A stretch of DNA of 64,000 nt from Pseudomonadota bacterium (GCA_037200975.1 JBBCGI010000001.1:186001-250000); one strand, 5' to 3'. Numbered from the stretch's first letter, positions 7,069 to 16,623 are shown. A program made the numbers and translations. Notes: generated from the sequence alone by a model not told the origin.

Positions 7069-8352
7069 TCATTTGTCCGACAGCGGCGCGGCGGCAGCGC
7101 GTGTGCGGCCCCGCCTGCGCTCCTTCCTGGTTTGATAGAGCTCCATGAGCGGGGCGGCGGAGATTCCATGCACGACGATGCTCGCGGCGATCACCGTGAA
7201 CACGCAGGACAAGAGCTGCACCGCCACGGGGTAGTCGATTTCATGGCTCACGACGTACGCGGCGTAGTAGACGGAGCCGATGCCGCGGATGCCGAACCAG
7301 CCTAACAAGCGACGCGGCGCCTGCTGGGCCGGCATGCCGAGCACGCCTACCCAGACCGACAGCGGACGGATGACGACGAACAGGATCGCGGCCAGCAACA
7401 AGCCGTCCCACGACCAGTAACCGGTCGAGATCATCGCGCCGACCAGCAGCACGATCGCCACCTCGACGATGCGTTCGAGCTGCTCGTTCACATTCAGCAT
7501 GCTCGGAGTGAGCGGTGGTTTGTCGGTGGTGCGGCGCGAATCCGCATGAATGTCATCGGCGCGGCGCAGCGCCAGCGCCGCCGCGAACACCGCCAGGAAC
7601 CCGAGGCAATGCGCGGCCAGTGCCGCGCCGTAGCTCACTGCGATCGTGCCCAGCAGCAGGAATTCGTCGAAGTGCACCAGGTCCTGGCGCCAGGCGCGCA
7701 GCGCACGCACCCCCATCGCCAGCAGGTGGCCGATCGCGAAGCCGATGCCGAGGCCACCCACCGTGCCCCAGACCAGGTCGATCGCGATCCAGCGCCAGCC
7801 GTGCGCGCCGAGGTCATGCAATCCCATGAGTCCGAGCCCGAGCAGCACGAAAGGAAATGCAGTGCCGTCGTTCAGACCGCCCTCACCGGTCAATCCGAAA
7901 CGCAGTGCGTCGCGGTCGTGCGGACCGCGCAGCTGCACGTCGGATGCGAGCACCGGATCGGTGGGCGCCAGGGTCGCGCCGAGAACCAGCGCCAGGCCCC
8001 AGCCGAACCCCAGGAACCAGACGGCAATCGCCGCGATGCCGGCGATCGTGATCAGCATCGATACCGTGGCCAGCCGCAGCGGCAGGCTCCAGCGCCAGTC
8101 CCCGATGGGAACACGCAGCTTGATCCCGACCGTGAACAGCGCGATCAACAGCGCGATTTCGGTGATCGACTCCAGCAACACGAGTTCGCGCAGCGGATGC
8201 AGTTCCAGGGCGTCGAACATGGCGGGGCCGAGCGCAAACCCGACCAGCAGATAGATCATGGCCGGACTCACCGGCAGGCGATCGAGAAACCGCCCCAGCA
8301 GCGCGATCACGACCAGCAACACACCGACCAGCAGGAACCAGAAAGCATTCAT
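7069..8352 (-). CDS. Cation/proton antiporter, CPA1 (NhaP-like) family
   Basis: The 427-residue product has about 12 hydrophobic helices. It carries the CPA motifs TLAPTDPVLASDVQ (central unwound helix) and TGEGGLNDGTAF (the ND pair used in ion binding), plus GIRGIGSVYY near the C-terminus. It should exchange Na+ or K+ for protons across the inner membrane; the ion cannot be told from sequence. A short basic tail closes the protein, with no RCK/TrkA domain. It is upstream of CsbD on the same strand with a 106-base gap, so it may or may not share the stress operon transcript. Confidence 0.9.
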   Translation of the reverse strand: MNAFWFLLVGVLLVVIALLGRFLDRLPVSPAMIYLLVGFALGPAMFDALELHPLRELVLLESITEIALLIALFTVGIKLRVPIGDWRWSLPLRLATVSMLITIAGIAAIAVWFLGFGWGLALVLGATLAPTDPVLASDVQLRGPHDRDALRFGLTGEGGLNDGTAFPFVLLGLGLMGLHDLGAHGWRWIAIDLVWGTVGGLGIGFAIGHLLAMGVRALRAWRQDLVHFDEFLLLGTIAVSYGAALAAHCLGFLAVFAAALALRRADDIHADSRRTTDKPPLTPSMLNVNEQLERIVEVAIVLLVGAMISTGYWSWDGLLLAAILFVVIRPLSVWVGVLGMPAQQAPRRLLGWFGIRGIGSVYYAAYVVSHEIDYPVAVQLLSCVFTVIAASIVVHGISAAPLMELYQTRKERRRGRTRAAAAPLSDK

Positions 8353-8524
8353 CGACGTAGGCTGCGGTGATACGGCCGTCGCGGCCTTCGGACGGGTCCT
8401 ACATCCGTGTCAGTGGTTGGCGCCTGTCGCCGTCCGCCGGCGCATGGAGGCGGCTTTGTCGCATGGCACGGCCGGCGAGCAGCGCCGTAGAGTGGTTGCG
8501 GAAGCCCACTCAAAGGAAACGCTC

Positions 8525-8791
8525 ATGAACAAACTACTCGCCGCGGCCGTCGTCGCATTGATCCCGTTGGCTGCAGCGGCCGCTGAAGGAGACAAGACCC
8601 GGCCTGCCACTCCCGCCGGCCAGAGCGCATCGTTCGACTCGCTCGATGCGAACAAGGATGGCCGCATTTCGATGCCGGAGGCCTCGGCGGATCCCAGACT
8701 CGTCGAGAGCTTTTCAACCGCCGACAAGAACGGCGACGGTTATCTGGACAACGCCGAGTACGACGACTCTTTCCGGCAATCGCGCCAATAG
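8525..8791 (+). CDS. Exported EF-hand protein
   Basis: The 88-residue product has a signal peptide (about residues 1-20, ending AAAA). Two EF-hand loops follow: DANKDGRISMPE (about 43-54) and DKNGDGYLDNAE (about 67-78), both with the Asp/Asn/Asp/Glu ligands needed for calcium. It is probably a small periplasmic calcium-binding protein. ATG 8525 follows AAAGGAAACGCTC, an acceptable ribosome site, and puts the signal peptide at the N-terminus; a longer upstream reading does not. It ends 12 bases before a strong hairpin shared with the convergent sugar porter gene. Confidence 0.88.
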   Translation: MNKLLAAAVVALIPLAAAAAEGDKTRPATPAGQSASFDSLDANKDGRISMPEASADPRLVESFSTADKNGDGYLDNAEYDDSFRQSRQ

Positions 8792-8803
8792 AGACAGCCC
8801 ATG

Positions 8804-8830
8804 CCCGCGCGGCCCGCCGAGCCGCGCGGG
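8804..8830. terminator. Bidirectional GC-rich stem-loop between convergent genes
   Basis: Bases 8804-8813 and 8821-8830 form a perfect 10-bp stem (CCCGCGCGGC with GCCGCGCGGG) and a 7-base loop. It sits 12 bases after the EF-hand stop and 3 bases from the convergent sugar-porter stop. There is no long T-run, so termination strength is uncertain, but the position suits a shared terminator. Confidence 0.55.
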
Positions 8831-8833
8831 ATT

Positions 8834-10354
8834 CTACGGGCGCGCGCGCTCCAGATATTTCTCCTCGGCCGCGGCGACGTCTTCGCGCCGCCACAGCGCC
8901 ACGAGCGATTCGCTATCCACTCCGCGTGTCTCCGGTACGTAACGCATGACGACGAACGCCGCGAGCAGCCCGAAGCTGCCGTACAGCAGGAACGGAAAGC
9001 CGTGGTTCCACGCCGAGTTCAGCGTGTCGTTGCCGAGCAGCAGCGGAAAGGTCGCGGAAACCGCCAGGTTGGCTATCCACTGCGAAGCCACCGCGATCGA
9101 CATGGCCTGCCCGCGGATCGGCGCCGGGTAGATCTCGGTCATCATGATCCACACGATGGGCCCGAACGAGATCGCGAAGCCCGCCAGGTAGATGCAGATC
9201 GCGGCCAGGCCGAACATGCCGGTGTTCTGCGCGTGGAACAACGCACCGAGTGTCAACATCGAGATGCCCATGATGAGGCCGCCGAAAATCAGCAGCGGTT
9301 TGCGCCCGACCTTGTCGACGATGAGCACCACGACCATGGTCGACATGAGGTTGATCACGCAGGCGACCAACGTGCCGAGGAATGCCTCATCCATGTGATA
9401 GCCCATCTTCGCGAAGATCACCGGACCGTAGTACAGCACGGTGTTGATGCCGATCACCTGCTGGAATACCGACAAGGCGACGCCCACCAGCACGACCCGC
9501 CAGCCGTACGTCAATAGCGGCGCCGGCTTCTCATCGGGATGCGACTCGGCGAGCTCGCTCAACATCGTGCGCACTTCATCGGCGTCGCCGGAGCGCGCCA
9601 GCTGTTTGCGGGCCTGAGCGATCCGCCCGGTCTTCACCAGCCAGCTCGGAGATTCCGGCACCGAGAAACTCAGGTAGAAAAATGCCAGCGCGGGAATCGC
9701 CAGCGCCAGCATCATCCAGCGCCAGCCGATCTCGAGCACCCATTGGTCGTCGCCCTGCAACGAGATGCCCCAGTTGACGAAGTACGCGATGGTCATGCCG
9801 CCCGTGATCGCGATCTGCTGATAGGCGCCGAGTTGCCCGCGCACGGCGCTCGGCGCGAACTCGCCCACGTAGGTAGGCGCGATCATCGATGCCAGGCCCA
9901 CCGCGACGCCGCCAATCATGCGGTAGATGTTGAAAGCCCAGATGGCGTCCGGGCCCATCGTGCCCACCGGCGCCACGCCGATCTCCGGATACGCCGAGCC
10001 CACCGCCGACACGATGAACAACACGGCCGCGAGAATCATCGGGCGCTTGCGCCCTAACAAGGCGGAGGTCGGGCGCGCGATCAGCGCGCCCAGGATGGTG
10101 CCGAGCAGCGCGCTGCACACCGTCAGGCCCAGCAAGGCGTTGGCGGCGGTATTCGACAGTTGCCGCGGCGCGATGAAGTTGTGATCGATCGCGCCCACCG
10201 CACCCGCGATCACCGCGGTCGCGTATCCGAACAGCAGCGAACTCAGCGTCGCCACGAACGTGGTACCGGTAACTGCTTGAATGTGACTTGTGGAGACCTT
10301 GGCGAGTTTCATGCGCACGTCCGTCGAATCAGTAGTTGGAGGGCGGAGTGACAT
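8834..10354 (-). CDS. MFS sugar porter (XylE/GalP type)
   Basis: The 506-residue product has 12 predicted helices and sugar-porter marks: GRKRP after helix 2, PTYVGEFAPSAVRGQL in the helix 4-5 region, PESPSWLV before the central loop, QQVIGINTVLYYGPVIF in helix 7, and VPETRGV at the end. These identify a proton-linked sugar importer; the substrate is not predictable. The start is uncertain: ATG 10354 or ATG 10312, 14 codons later, and neither has a good ribosome site. It lies downstream of the sensor kinase gene on the same strand with a 48-base gap. The nearby DUF1080 and GMC genes also suggest sugar metabolism. Confidence 0.92.
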   Translation of the reverse strand: MSLRPPTTDSTDVRMKLAKVSTSHIQAVTGTTFVATLSSLLFGYATAVIAGAVGAIDHNFIAPRQLSNTAANALLGLTVCSALLGTILGALIARPTSALLGRKRPMILAAVLFIVSAVGSAYPEIGVAPVGTMGPDAIWAFNIYRMIGGVAVGLASMIAPTYVGEFAPSAVRGQLGAYQQIAITGGMTIAYFVNWGISLQGDDQWVLEIGWRWMMLALAIPALAFFYLSFSVPESPSWLVKTGRIAQARKQLARSGDADEVRTMLSELAESHPDEKPAPLLTYGWRVVLVGVALSVFQQVIGINTVLYYGPVIFAKMGYHMDEAFLGTLVACVINLMSTMVVVLIVDKVGRKPLLIFGGLIMGISMLTLGALFHAQNTGMFGLAAICIYLAGFAISFGPIVWIMMTEIYPAPIRGQAMSIAVASQWIANLAVSATFPLLLGNDTLNSAWNHGFPFLLYGSFGLLAAFVVMRYVPETRGVDSESLVALWRREDVAAAEEKYLERARP

Positions 10355-10402
10355 CGTTTTCGATGCAGCGGGTTGCCAGGTGCGAACAGTGCATGGCGGA
10401 TC

Positions 10403-12301
10403 TCACGCCGCCGCCACGGAGGCGCCGTTCATGCCGGCGATGGGCAGGCGGATGAAGAACGTGGTGCCCTGACCAGTCTCCGTTTCGAAATGCAAGGTTC
10501 CGGCATGTTTGTCGACCACCACGCTGCGCGCGATGGCGAGGCCCTGCCCGGTACCCTTGCCGACTTCCTTCGTGGTGAAGAACGGATCGAAGATGCGCGG
10601 CCGCACTTCCACCGGGATCCCGTTGCCGGTGTCGGAGATGGCGATCTCGACCTGCTCGCCGAGCACGCGTGTGGTCACGCGGATCTTGCCCTTCGCAGCC
10701 GTGCCCTTGACGACGTCCGCGATCGCGTGCGACGCGTTGACGATCAGGTTGAGCACGACCTGGTTGATCTCGCCGGCGTAGCAGTTCACCGGCGGCAGCT
10801 CGCCGAAACCGGTTTCGAGTTCGGCGACATACTTGTATTCGTTGGTGGCGATGACGAGTGTGCTCGAGATCGCCTGGTTGATGTCGACCTGCGCCATCTC
10901 CTTGCGATCCGGATGCGCGAATTCCTTCATGGAGCGCACGATGGCGGCGACCCGGCCGAGGCCGTCGCGCGCGCGATCGAGCGCCACCGGCGCGTTCTCG
11001 AGAATGTAGTCGAGGTCGGCGTCGTCCTCGGCTTCTTCGGCGGCCTTCGCGGCGGCCGCGATGTTCGCATCGCCGTTGCTGTTCTGCGTGGCGGTGCGCA
11101 GCTCACGATATTTGTCGACGATCCCGGACAGGTCATCCATTGCCTCGCGCACGAAGTGCACGCTGTCGGACACGAACTGCACGGGTGTGTTGATCTCGTG
11201 CGCGACTCCGGCGGCGAGACGGCCGACGCTCTCGAGTTTCTGTGCCTGGGCGAGCTCGCTTTCGAGGCGGCGTTGATCGGTGACGTCGAGCATCATGCCG
11301 CGCAACACTTTGTGCTGGCCGGTGCTTTCGCTCTGCTCGCAACTGGCCACCCAGCGCAGGTCGATGCGTTTGTCGTCCTGCGTGAGGACGGTGGTTTCCA
11401 GCTCGAAGTTGCCGCTCTTGCTGTCGTCGATGCTCTGGCGCACCGGGCCGTTGCGATCGCGCGGCATGAGTTTGTCGAGGAAGCCGATCTGCTTCCAGAT
11501 CTCCTCGCTGAACCCGAGGCGCTGCGGGCCCTGCGGGCCGATGTATTCGAAGTGCCCGTCCTCGACGTCGAGGGCGAACGGAATGGCGTGTGTGCCCTCG
11601 ACCACCAGGCGATATTGTTCCCGGCCGCGTTCGAGCTCCCGGGTGCGCTCCGACACCAGCGTCTCCAGGCGCTGTTTCTCGGTGCGCTCCATCTGGCGGC
11701 GCTCTTCGAACATGCGCACCACCTCGGACATCATGACGCTGAAGGAATGCGCCAGCGCCAGCAGGATGGCGAACAGCAATACGACGGCCGTGGTCATCGC
11801 CGGAAACTGCGCCGCGCGGAACCGCGCGGAGGCGATGTGTTCGGTAGATAGGGCGAGATACAGATGCCCGGCGGCGCCCTCACCCACCGCGATGTCGTGC
11901 AGCGACAGCAATACCCGGTCGTCGGCGGCCGTGACCGCATCGCCGCCGACGAACGAACTCGGATAACGGCCATGCCCCGCGAGCCGGCGTCCGCCCGGCG
12001 CATACACCGCGACGCCATACACGTTGCGGTCGGTGACGAGCGGTTGAATGATTTCCTCGGCGAGACCGGCATCACCCGTCGCAACCGCGCCGTACAACTG
12101 CGCGGTGAGGTTCGAGCTGTACATGGTCGCCTTGGCGCGCGCGCTGGCCTCGAGCGAGGAACCGTCGAACGTCGCGTATCCCACGATGCCAGCGATCGCG
12201 CTCAGGATGAAAACCAGCGCGAGACTGCCCATGAGCTGGGCCTGCAGCGGCAGGTCAGTGGTAGCGTGTTCGGCCGTGAAATCCCGATTCGCGTCGTTCA
12301 T
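10403..12301 (-). CDS. Membrane sensor histidine kinase with PAS domain
   Basis: The 632-residue product has a transmembrane helix at about residues 23-45, a periplasmic sensor of about 120 residues, and a second helix near 165-190. A coiled coil and a PAS-like domain (about 230-350) follow. The H-box is [17 protein letters not shown] with His368, then an insert rich in Ala and acidic residues. The ATPase domain has an N-box [17 protein letters not shown] and a [10 protein letters not shown]-box. No receiver or HAMP domain is seen. The unusual H-box (HEINTPVQF) marks a subclass of kinases usually fed by periplasmic or PAS signals. No response regulator is adjacent, so its partner is elsewhere. 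ATG 12301 has GGAG nine bases upstream; the open frame runs on to 12499 without coding features. Confidence 0.9.
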   Translation of the reverse strand: MNDANRDFTAEHATTDLPLQAQLMGSLALVFILSAIAGIVGYATFDGSSLEASARAKATMYSSNLTAQLYGAVATGDAGLAEEIIQPLVTDRNVYGVAVYAPGGRRLAGHGRYPSSFVGGDAVTAADDRVLLSLHDIAVGEGAAGHLYLALSTEHIASARFRAAQFPAMTTAVVLLFAILLALAHSFSVMMSEVVRMFEERRQMERTEKQRLETLVSERTRELERGREQYRLVVEGTHAIPFALDVEDGHFEYIGPQGPQRLGFSEEIWKQIGFLDKLMPRDRNGPVRQSIDDSKSGNFELETTVLTQDDKRIDLRWVASCEQSESTGQHKVLRGMMLDVTDQRRLESELAQAQKLESVGRLAAGVAHEINTPVQFVSDSVHFVREAMDDLSGIVDKYRELRTATQNSNGDANIAAAAKAAEEAEDDADLDYILENAPVALDRARDGLGRVAAIVRSMKEFAHPDRKEMAQVDINQAISSTLVIATNEYKYVAELETGFGELPPVNCYAGEINQVVLNLIVNASHAIADVVKGTAAKGKIRVTTRVLGEQVEIAISDTGNGIPVEVRPRIFDPFFTTKEVGKGTGQGLAIARSVVVDKHAGTLHFETETGQGTTFFIRLPIAGMNGASVAAA

Positions 12302-12483
12302 GAAAGCTCCGTCCCATGGGCGGCGAGCGGGGTTGTTTGCCCGCTGGCCCGGGAGGTTTATCGGATCAAAAAGGGCTTCCCTTGAACGAAAAGGGTGCGA
12401 AGGGCCTCGAAGCGAGGCGCTGCGCGGCGGCAAGAAATTGCCGTTCAGCTCACCTGTGACGGATGTCTCACGAAAAGGGGGCA
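12302..12483. other. Intergenic leader region upstream of the sensor kinase
   Basis: This is the first part of a 320-base non-coding gap (12302-12621); the rest is the large palindrome. It holds two small perfect hairpins: GCCTCG/CGAGGC at 12404-12418 and CGGCAA/TTGCCG with a GAAA loop at 12428-12443. It should contain the promoter of the minus-strand kinase gene, but no promoter could be picked with confidence, and no known riboswitch was recognised. Confidence 0.35.
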
Positions 12484-12615
12484 GCGGAAAAGGGGACATG
12501 CCTATTTAAAAAAGGGGACAGATCTATTTTTCGCCGTTTAGCAAGCCGTGTACATGACGCCCCGACGAAAAATAGATCTGTCCCCTTTTTTAAATAGGCA
12601 TGTCCCCTTTTCCGC
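12484..12615. repeat. Perfect 50-bp inverted repeat, AAAGGGGACA family (copy A)
   Basis: Bases 12484-12533 are the exact reverse complement of 12566-12615, separated by 32 bases. Each arm contains two AAAGGGGACA cores, one followed by TGCC and one by GATC. Related arms occur at 44659-44738, 45384-45407, 53983-54064 and, degenerate, at 52755-52788. The element begins 6 bases after the stop of the DUF1080 gene. There is no transposase in the window, so it resembles a REP-like or miniature mobile element. It would fold into a very stable hairpin and may also end transcription. Confidence 0.85.
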
Positions 12616-12621
12616 TTTTCG

Positions 12622-14097
12622 TCAGAGCTTGCGCAGCCAGATGTTGCGAAAGCGGACCAGGTGCGAGTGATCCTGCAGCCGGATGGGCATGTCGCCGTGC
12701 GGGGTATAGCCAGGCGCACCGATGTAGGTAGTGGCGCCCTTGAGCACCGAGTTGTTCTGCACCAGCACGCCGTTCAGCAGCACGGTGACACGCGCGGGCG
12801 ACGTCAACGAGCCGTCCGCCGCGAACCGCGGCGCAGTCCAGATGATGTCGTAGGTCTGCCAGTGCTCCGCGGGCAACGCGGCGTTCACCAGGGGCGGGAA
12901 CTGCTTGTAGATCGAACCGACCATGCCGTTCACGTAGGTCGGGTTCCTGAAGTTGTCGAGCACCTGCACTTCGTAGACGTCCTGCAGGAAGATGCCGCTG
13001 TTGCCGCGATCCTGGTTTACCTTGTCGGCCGGCAGCTCCGGATCCCACCACTCCACATGCAGCTGCACGTCGCCGAACGCGGCGCGGGTCTGGATGTCGC
13101 CGGTGCCCGGCGCCACGATCATCTCGCCATTGGTTACCGTCCACTTAGCGTCGCCGCCCTTCGCGCTCTTCCACGCGTCAATGTTCTTGCCGTCGAACAG
13201 CACGATCGCATCGGATGGCGGCGCACCGGAGGTCGTCGCTGGAGTTACCTTGGGAGGCACCGGGAACCAGATCTCCGTGAGTTTGGGTTCCGGCGGCAGA
13301 TCGTCGGCATTCGTCAGCGGCCGGATCCGGATATTGCGATAGGCAATCTCCGCGCTCTCGGCCTGCAACGCGATCCTGCCGTGATCGACCTTCACCCAGC
13401 TGTTCGTGGCCGCGTCCCAGCCCTTCATGTCGCTGACACGCATGTTCACGAGTCCGTTGACGAGGTGGGTGGCGCGATCGCCGCGCACGATCACCTCGAG
13501 CGTGTTCCAGCCGGGATACTCATTGGTGCGCGAATGAAAGGTGCGCTGGAACTCGCCGTTCCTGCCGACGGTGACGGGCACTCCGCCGTTCTCCGGCAGG
13601 GCATAGAAGCGCGTCTTCGGATCGACGAAGCTCGACAGCTGCGAGGACACGGCCCACGAATCGCCGGTGTCGCCTTCCTGGATCTGCGCCTCGAAGCCCG
13701 CCGGCCAGTTGGCGGGGATTTCGCGGTGGACGTTGTAGAGCAGCCCCGCGTCGCGCACCTGTTCGAGGCGGGGCGGAAATTTCTTCTCGCCCCATTGGTA
13801 TTCGAGGCTCAGCCGGTAGTTCTGGTAGTCAGCGACCGTCTCGAGGTACGCGTTCGGCTGCGGCGTGCCGGCGGCCTGCGTGGGATAAGTGCGGATCTCG
13901 CCGTTCGCCACGGCAAACAAGGTAGCGGGTGGCGGCGCATCGGCGGCGGTTCTGGATGCGTAGTGCACCGTCCACCCCTTGAGATCCTTGCCGTTGAAGA
14001 GGGGTTTCCAGGCTGGAGTTGCGTCAGCGGCGAAGGCCGCGCCGGCAAACAAACACAAGGCCGCACTGGCAGCCACGGACATCCTGTTCATTCGCAT
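12622..14097 (-). CDS. Exported protein with two DUF1080 (3-keto-glycoside hydrolase-like) domains
   Basis: The 491-residue product has a signal peptide (about residues 1-23). It contains two jelly-roll DUF1080 domains, at about 28-255 (starting WKPLFNGKDLKGW) and about 295-490 (starting IVLFDGKNIDAWK). DUF1080 is a concanavalin-like fold. Some members act on 3-keto-glycosides, others only bind sugars. The duplicated layout within one secreted chain is longer than the usual single-domain member. It follows the GMC oxidoreductase gene by 54 bases on the same strand, which fits sugar oxidation followed by keto-sugar cleavage, but that pathway is inference. Its stop lies 6 bases from palindrome copy A. 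Confidence 0.85.
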   Translation of the reverse strand: MRMNRMSVAASAALCLFAGAAFAADATPAWKPLFNGKDLKGWTVHYASRTAADAPPPATLFAVANGEIRTYPTQAAGTPQPNAYLETVADYQNYRLSLEYQWGEKKFPPRLEQVRDAGLLYNVHREIPANWPAGFEAQIQEGDTGDSWAVSSQLSSFVDPKTRFYALPENGGVPVTVGRNGEFQRTFHSRTNEYPGWNTLEVIVRGDRATHLVNGLVNMRVSDMKGWDAATNSWVKVDHGRIALQAESAEIAYRNIRIRPLTNADDLPPEPKLTEIWFPVPPKVTPATTSGAPPSDAIVLFDGKNIDAWKSAKGGDAKWTVTNGEMIVAPGTGDIQTRAAFGDVQLHVEWWDPELPADKVNQDRGNSGIFLQDVYEVQVLDNFRNPTYVNGMVGSIYKQFPPLVNAALPAEHWQTYDIIWTAPRFAADGSLTSPARVTVLLNGVLVQNNSVLKGATTYIGAPGYTPHGDMPIRLQDHSHLVRFRNIWLRKL

Positions 14098-14151
14098 CCC
14101 CCAGCCACGAAAAGATGGCGCGGCAGTGTAGCAAATCGAAATCGCGGCGCT

Positions 14152-15774
14152 TTACCCGCCGCGCGCGATCCAGCGCGCCGCCTTCTCCGCGATCATCAAT
14201 GTCGGACTGTTGGTATTGCCGCTGGTGACGGTGGGCATGACGCTCGCGTCGACGACGCGCAAGCCGGCGACACCGCGCACGCACAGGTGGCTATCCACCA
14301 CCGCCGCCGCATCTTCGGCTGCGCCCATGCGGGCGGTGCCGACCGGATGGAAGATCGTGTTGGCAATGTGGCCGGCCTCCCGCACCAGTTCCTCGTCGCT
14401 CTGGTATTGCGGTCCCGGCAGGTGCTCGACCGGCGAGTATTTCGCAAGCGCGGGCTGCGCCACGATGCGGCGCGTCAGCCGCAGCGAATCCGCCACGACG
14501 CGCCGGTCTTCGGCGGTGGCTAGATAGTTAGGAGCGATGCGCGGCGCGTCGTGGATGCGCGGGCTGCGGATCTGCACCGTGCCGCGGCTGGTCGGATTGA
14601 GGTTGCAGACACTCGCCGTGAACGCGGGGAACGAATCCGGCGGTTCGTCGTAGGCGCGCAGGCTCAAAGGCTGCACGTGGTATTGAAGATTCGCATGCAG
14701 CCGCGCGGGATCGCTGCGGATGAATGCACCGAGCTGCGATGGCGCCATGCTCGCGGGGCCGGTGCGCCGCAGCGCGTACTCCAGTGCGATGCCCGCGCGG
14801 CCCCAGAAACTGGCCGCAACCGCGTTGAGGGTGCGGACGCCGGTCACCTTGAACACCGGACGGATCTGCAGGTGATCCTGCAAGTTCGCGCCGACGCCCG
14901 GCAGTTCGTGGACAACCTCGAGGCCCTGATCGCGCAGCACTGCGGCGGGGCCGATGCCCGAAAGCTGCAGGATCTGCGGCGTGCCGATCGAACCCGCGCA
15001 GAGGATCACCTCGCGCGCCGCGGAAACCCGCACCCGCTCGTTTCCGCGCAGCAACACCGCTCCCGCGCAGCGCAGCCGGCCGCTGGCGTCCCGCGCCAGG
15101 ACCAGGGATTCGGTGAGCGAGCCGGTCCACACCGTGAGATTGGCCCGCGAGCGCGCCGGCCGCAGGAACGCCTTCGCGGAGCTCACGCGCCAGCCATCGC
15201 GCTGATTCACGTCGAAATAGCTGACCCCGGCGTTGTCGCCGCGATTGAAATCCTCGATACGTGCATACCCGGCCTCGGCCGCGGCGGCGGCAAAGGCATC
15301 GAGGATGTCCCAGCGCAGCCGTTGTTTGCTGACGCGCCACTCACCCAGCGAATTGTGATGCTCGTCGTCACCGCGGTAGTGAGACTCGTGCGCGCGGAAA
15401 TCCGGCAGCGAACGGGCCCAGCTCCATTCGTCGTCGCCGGTGACACCCGCCCAGTGATCGTAGTCGCGCGCCTGGCCGCGCATGTAGATCATGCCGTTGA
15501 TGCTCGAGCTGCCGCCGAGCACCTTGCCGCGCGGATACAGCAGGTCGCGGCCGTTGAGGCCGGGTTCCTTTTCCGTGCGGTAACACCAGTCGGTGCGCGG
15601 GTTGCCGATGCAACGCAGGTAACCGACGGGGATGTGGATCCAGTGGTAGTTGTCGTGGCCGCCGGCTTCGACCAGCAACACGCGGCGGGTGGGATCTGCG
15701 CTGAGGCGATTCGCGAGCAGGCATCCGGCAGTGCCGGCGCCGATGATCACGAAGTCGAATGCCGGATCGGCCAT
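14152..15774 (-). CDS. GMC family FAD-dependent oxidoreductase
   Basis: The 540-residue product starts with the dinucleotide-binding motif FVIIGAGTAGCLLANRL (about residues 8-24) and EAGG. The GMC signature 1 region (YPRGKVLGGSSSINGMIYMRG, here in parts near residue 80), signature 2 (GSIGTPQILQLSGIGP near 260) and the C-terminal HPVGTARMG / VVDASVMPTVTSGNTN follow. The His in HPVGT and the Asn in SGNTN are the usual catalytic pair. It is closest in feel to choline or alcohol dehydrogenases, with no signal peptide, so cytoplasmic. The substrate is unknown; the neighbouring DUF1080 gene hints at a sugar. It starts 17 bases after tRNA-Lys. Confidence 0.92.
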   Translation of the reverse strand: MADPAFDFVIIGAGTAGCLLANRLSADPTRRVLLVEAGGHDNYHWIHIPVGYLRCIGNPRTDWCYRTEKEPGLNGRDLLYPRGKVLGGSSSINGMIYMRGQARDYDHWAGVTGDDEWSWARSLPDFRAHESHYRGDDEHHNSLGEWRVSKQRLRWDILDAFAAAAAEAGYARIEDFNRGDNAGVSYFDVNQRDGWRVSSAKAFLRPARSRANLTVWTGSLTESLVLARDASGRLRCAGAVLLRGNERVRVSAAREVILCAGSIGTPQILQLSGIGPAAVLRDQGLEVVHELPGVGANLQDHLQIRPVFKVTGVRTLNAVAASFWGRAGIALEYALRRTGPASMAPSQLGAFIRSDPARLHANLQYHVQPLSLRAYDEPPDSFPAFTASVCNLNPTSRGTVQIRSPRIHDAPRIAPNYLATAEDRRVVADSLRLTRRIVAQPALAKYSPVEHLPGPQYQSDEELVREAGHIANTIFHPVGTARMGAAEDAAAVVDSHLCVRGVAGLRVVDASVMPTVTSGNTNSPTLMIAEKAARWIARGG

Positions 15775-15791
15775 GACCCGCCGTTGTTATT

Positions 15792-15867
15792 TGGTGGGTC
15801 GGGTGGGGCTCGAACCCACGACTAACGCCTTAAAAGGGCGCTGCTCTACCAGCTGAGCTACCGACCC
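15792..15867 (-). tRNA. tRNA-Lys (anticodon TTT)
   Basis: Read on the minus strand, the 76 bases fold into a standard cloverleaf. The acceptor is GGGTCGG with CCGACCC, the D-arm GCTC/GAGC, the anticodon loop CTTTTAA with TTT at 34-36, and the T-arm GTGGG/CCCAC around TTCGAGC. The 3' end encodes discriminator A and CCA. It sits between queC and the GMC oxidoreductase gene on the same strand. Confidence 0.97.
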
Positions 15868-15887
15868 GGATTTTTGGGGCGCGCAGT

Positions 15888-16580
15888 TTACCCGATTTGA
15901 GGACCAACTTGGGCATAGCGCGTGGGGTCGGAAATTCCTGCCGCGACAAAGCCTTCGCGGCGCAGCCGGCAGGAGTCGCAGCGGCCGCACGCGCGGCCAC
16001 TCGCATCGGCCTGGTAGCAGGAAACCGTGAGCGCGTAGTCGACACCCAAACCCGCGCCCACCCGGATGATCTGCGCCTTGCTCAGATCGATGAGCGGCGC
16101 GCGAATCCTGAGGCTTCCGCCCTCCACGCCCGCTTTTGTCGCGAGGCCGGCGAGCGCCTCGAACGCCGCGACGAACTCGGGGCGGCAATCCGGATAACCC
16201 GAATAGTCCACGGCATTCACACCGATGTGGATCTCGGAAGCCTTCAGGACCTCGGCCCAGGCGAGCGCCAGCGACAACATGATGGTATTGCGCGCCGGCA
16301 CGTAGGTGACGGGAATTCCGGGCGCGCTGGTGGTCGGTACGTCGATGGATTTGTCGGTGAGCGCGGAGCCACCGATCCGCGCAAGGTCGACGTGCATGAT
16401 GCGGTGTTCGCGTGCGCCTGACGCATGCGCGATTCGCGCGGCCGCGTTGAGTTCGGCCTGATGCCGCTGGCCGTACGACACCGACAAGGCGTAACACTCG
16501 AGCCCGGCGGCGCGCGCCATCGCCAGCACGGTGGCGGAATCGAGTCCGCCTGACAACAACACGACTGCACGCGTGATCAT
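15888..16580 (-). CDS. queC: 7-cyano-7-deazaguanine synthase
   Basis: The 230-residue product has the PP-loop [15 protein letters not shown] (residues 8-22). The C-terminal zinc cluster is formed by Cys residues in VSCYQ and ACGRCDSC. QueC converts 7-carboxy-7-deazaguanine to preQ0 with ATP and ammonia, in the queuosine pathway. Length matches the family (about 220-235). It is 43 bases downstream of queE, whose product feeds it, and just upstream of tRNA-Lys. Confidence 0.97.
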   Translation of the reverse strand: MITRAVVLLSGGLDSATVLAMARAAGLECYALSVSYGQRHQAELNAAARIAHASGAREHRIMHVDLARIGGSALTDKSIDVPTTSAPGIPVTYVPARNTIMLSLALAWAEVLKASEIHIGVNAVDYSGYPDCRPEFVAAFEALAGLATKAGVEGGSLRIRAPLIDLSKAQIIRVGAGLGVDYALTVSCYQADASGRACGRCDSCRLRREGFVAAGISDPTRYAQVGPQIG

Positions 16581-16623
16581 CCGCAGACCGCCCGGTAATT
16601 ACGAGAATTGCACCCCGGCACCG

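Noticed and set aside
12302-12499. N-terminal extension of the sensor kinase into the palindrome
   Set aside because: The extension includes part of the repeat and lacks coding character; ATG 12301 has a good ribosome site.
12661-14523. 620-residue plus-strand open frame
   Set aside because: It is antisense to the DUF1080 and GMC genes, with low-complexity composition and no domain or start signal.
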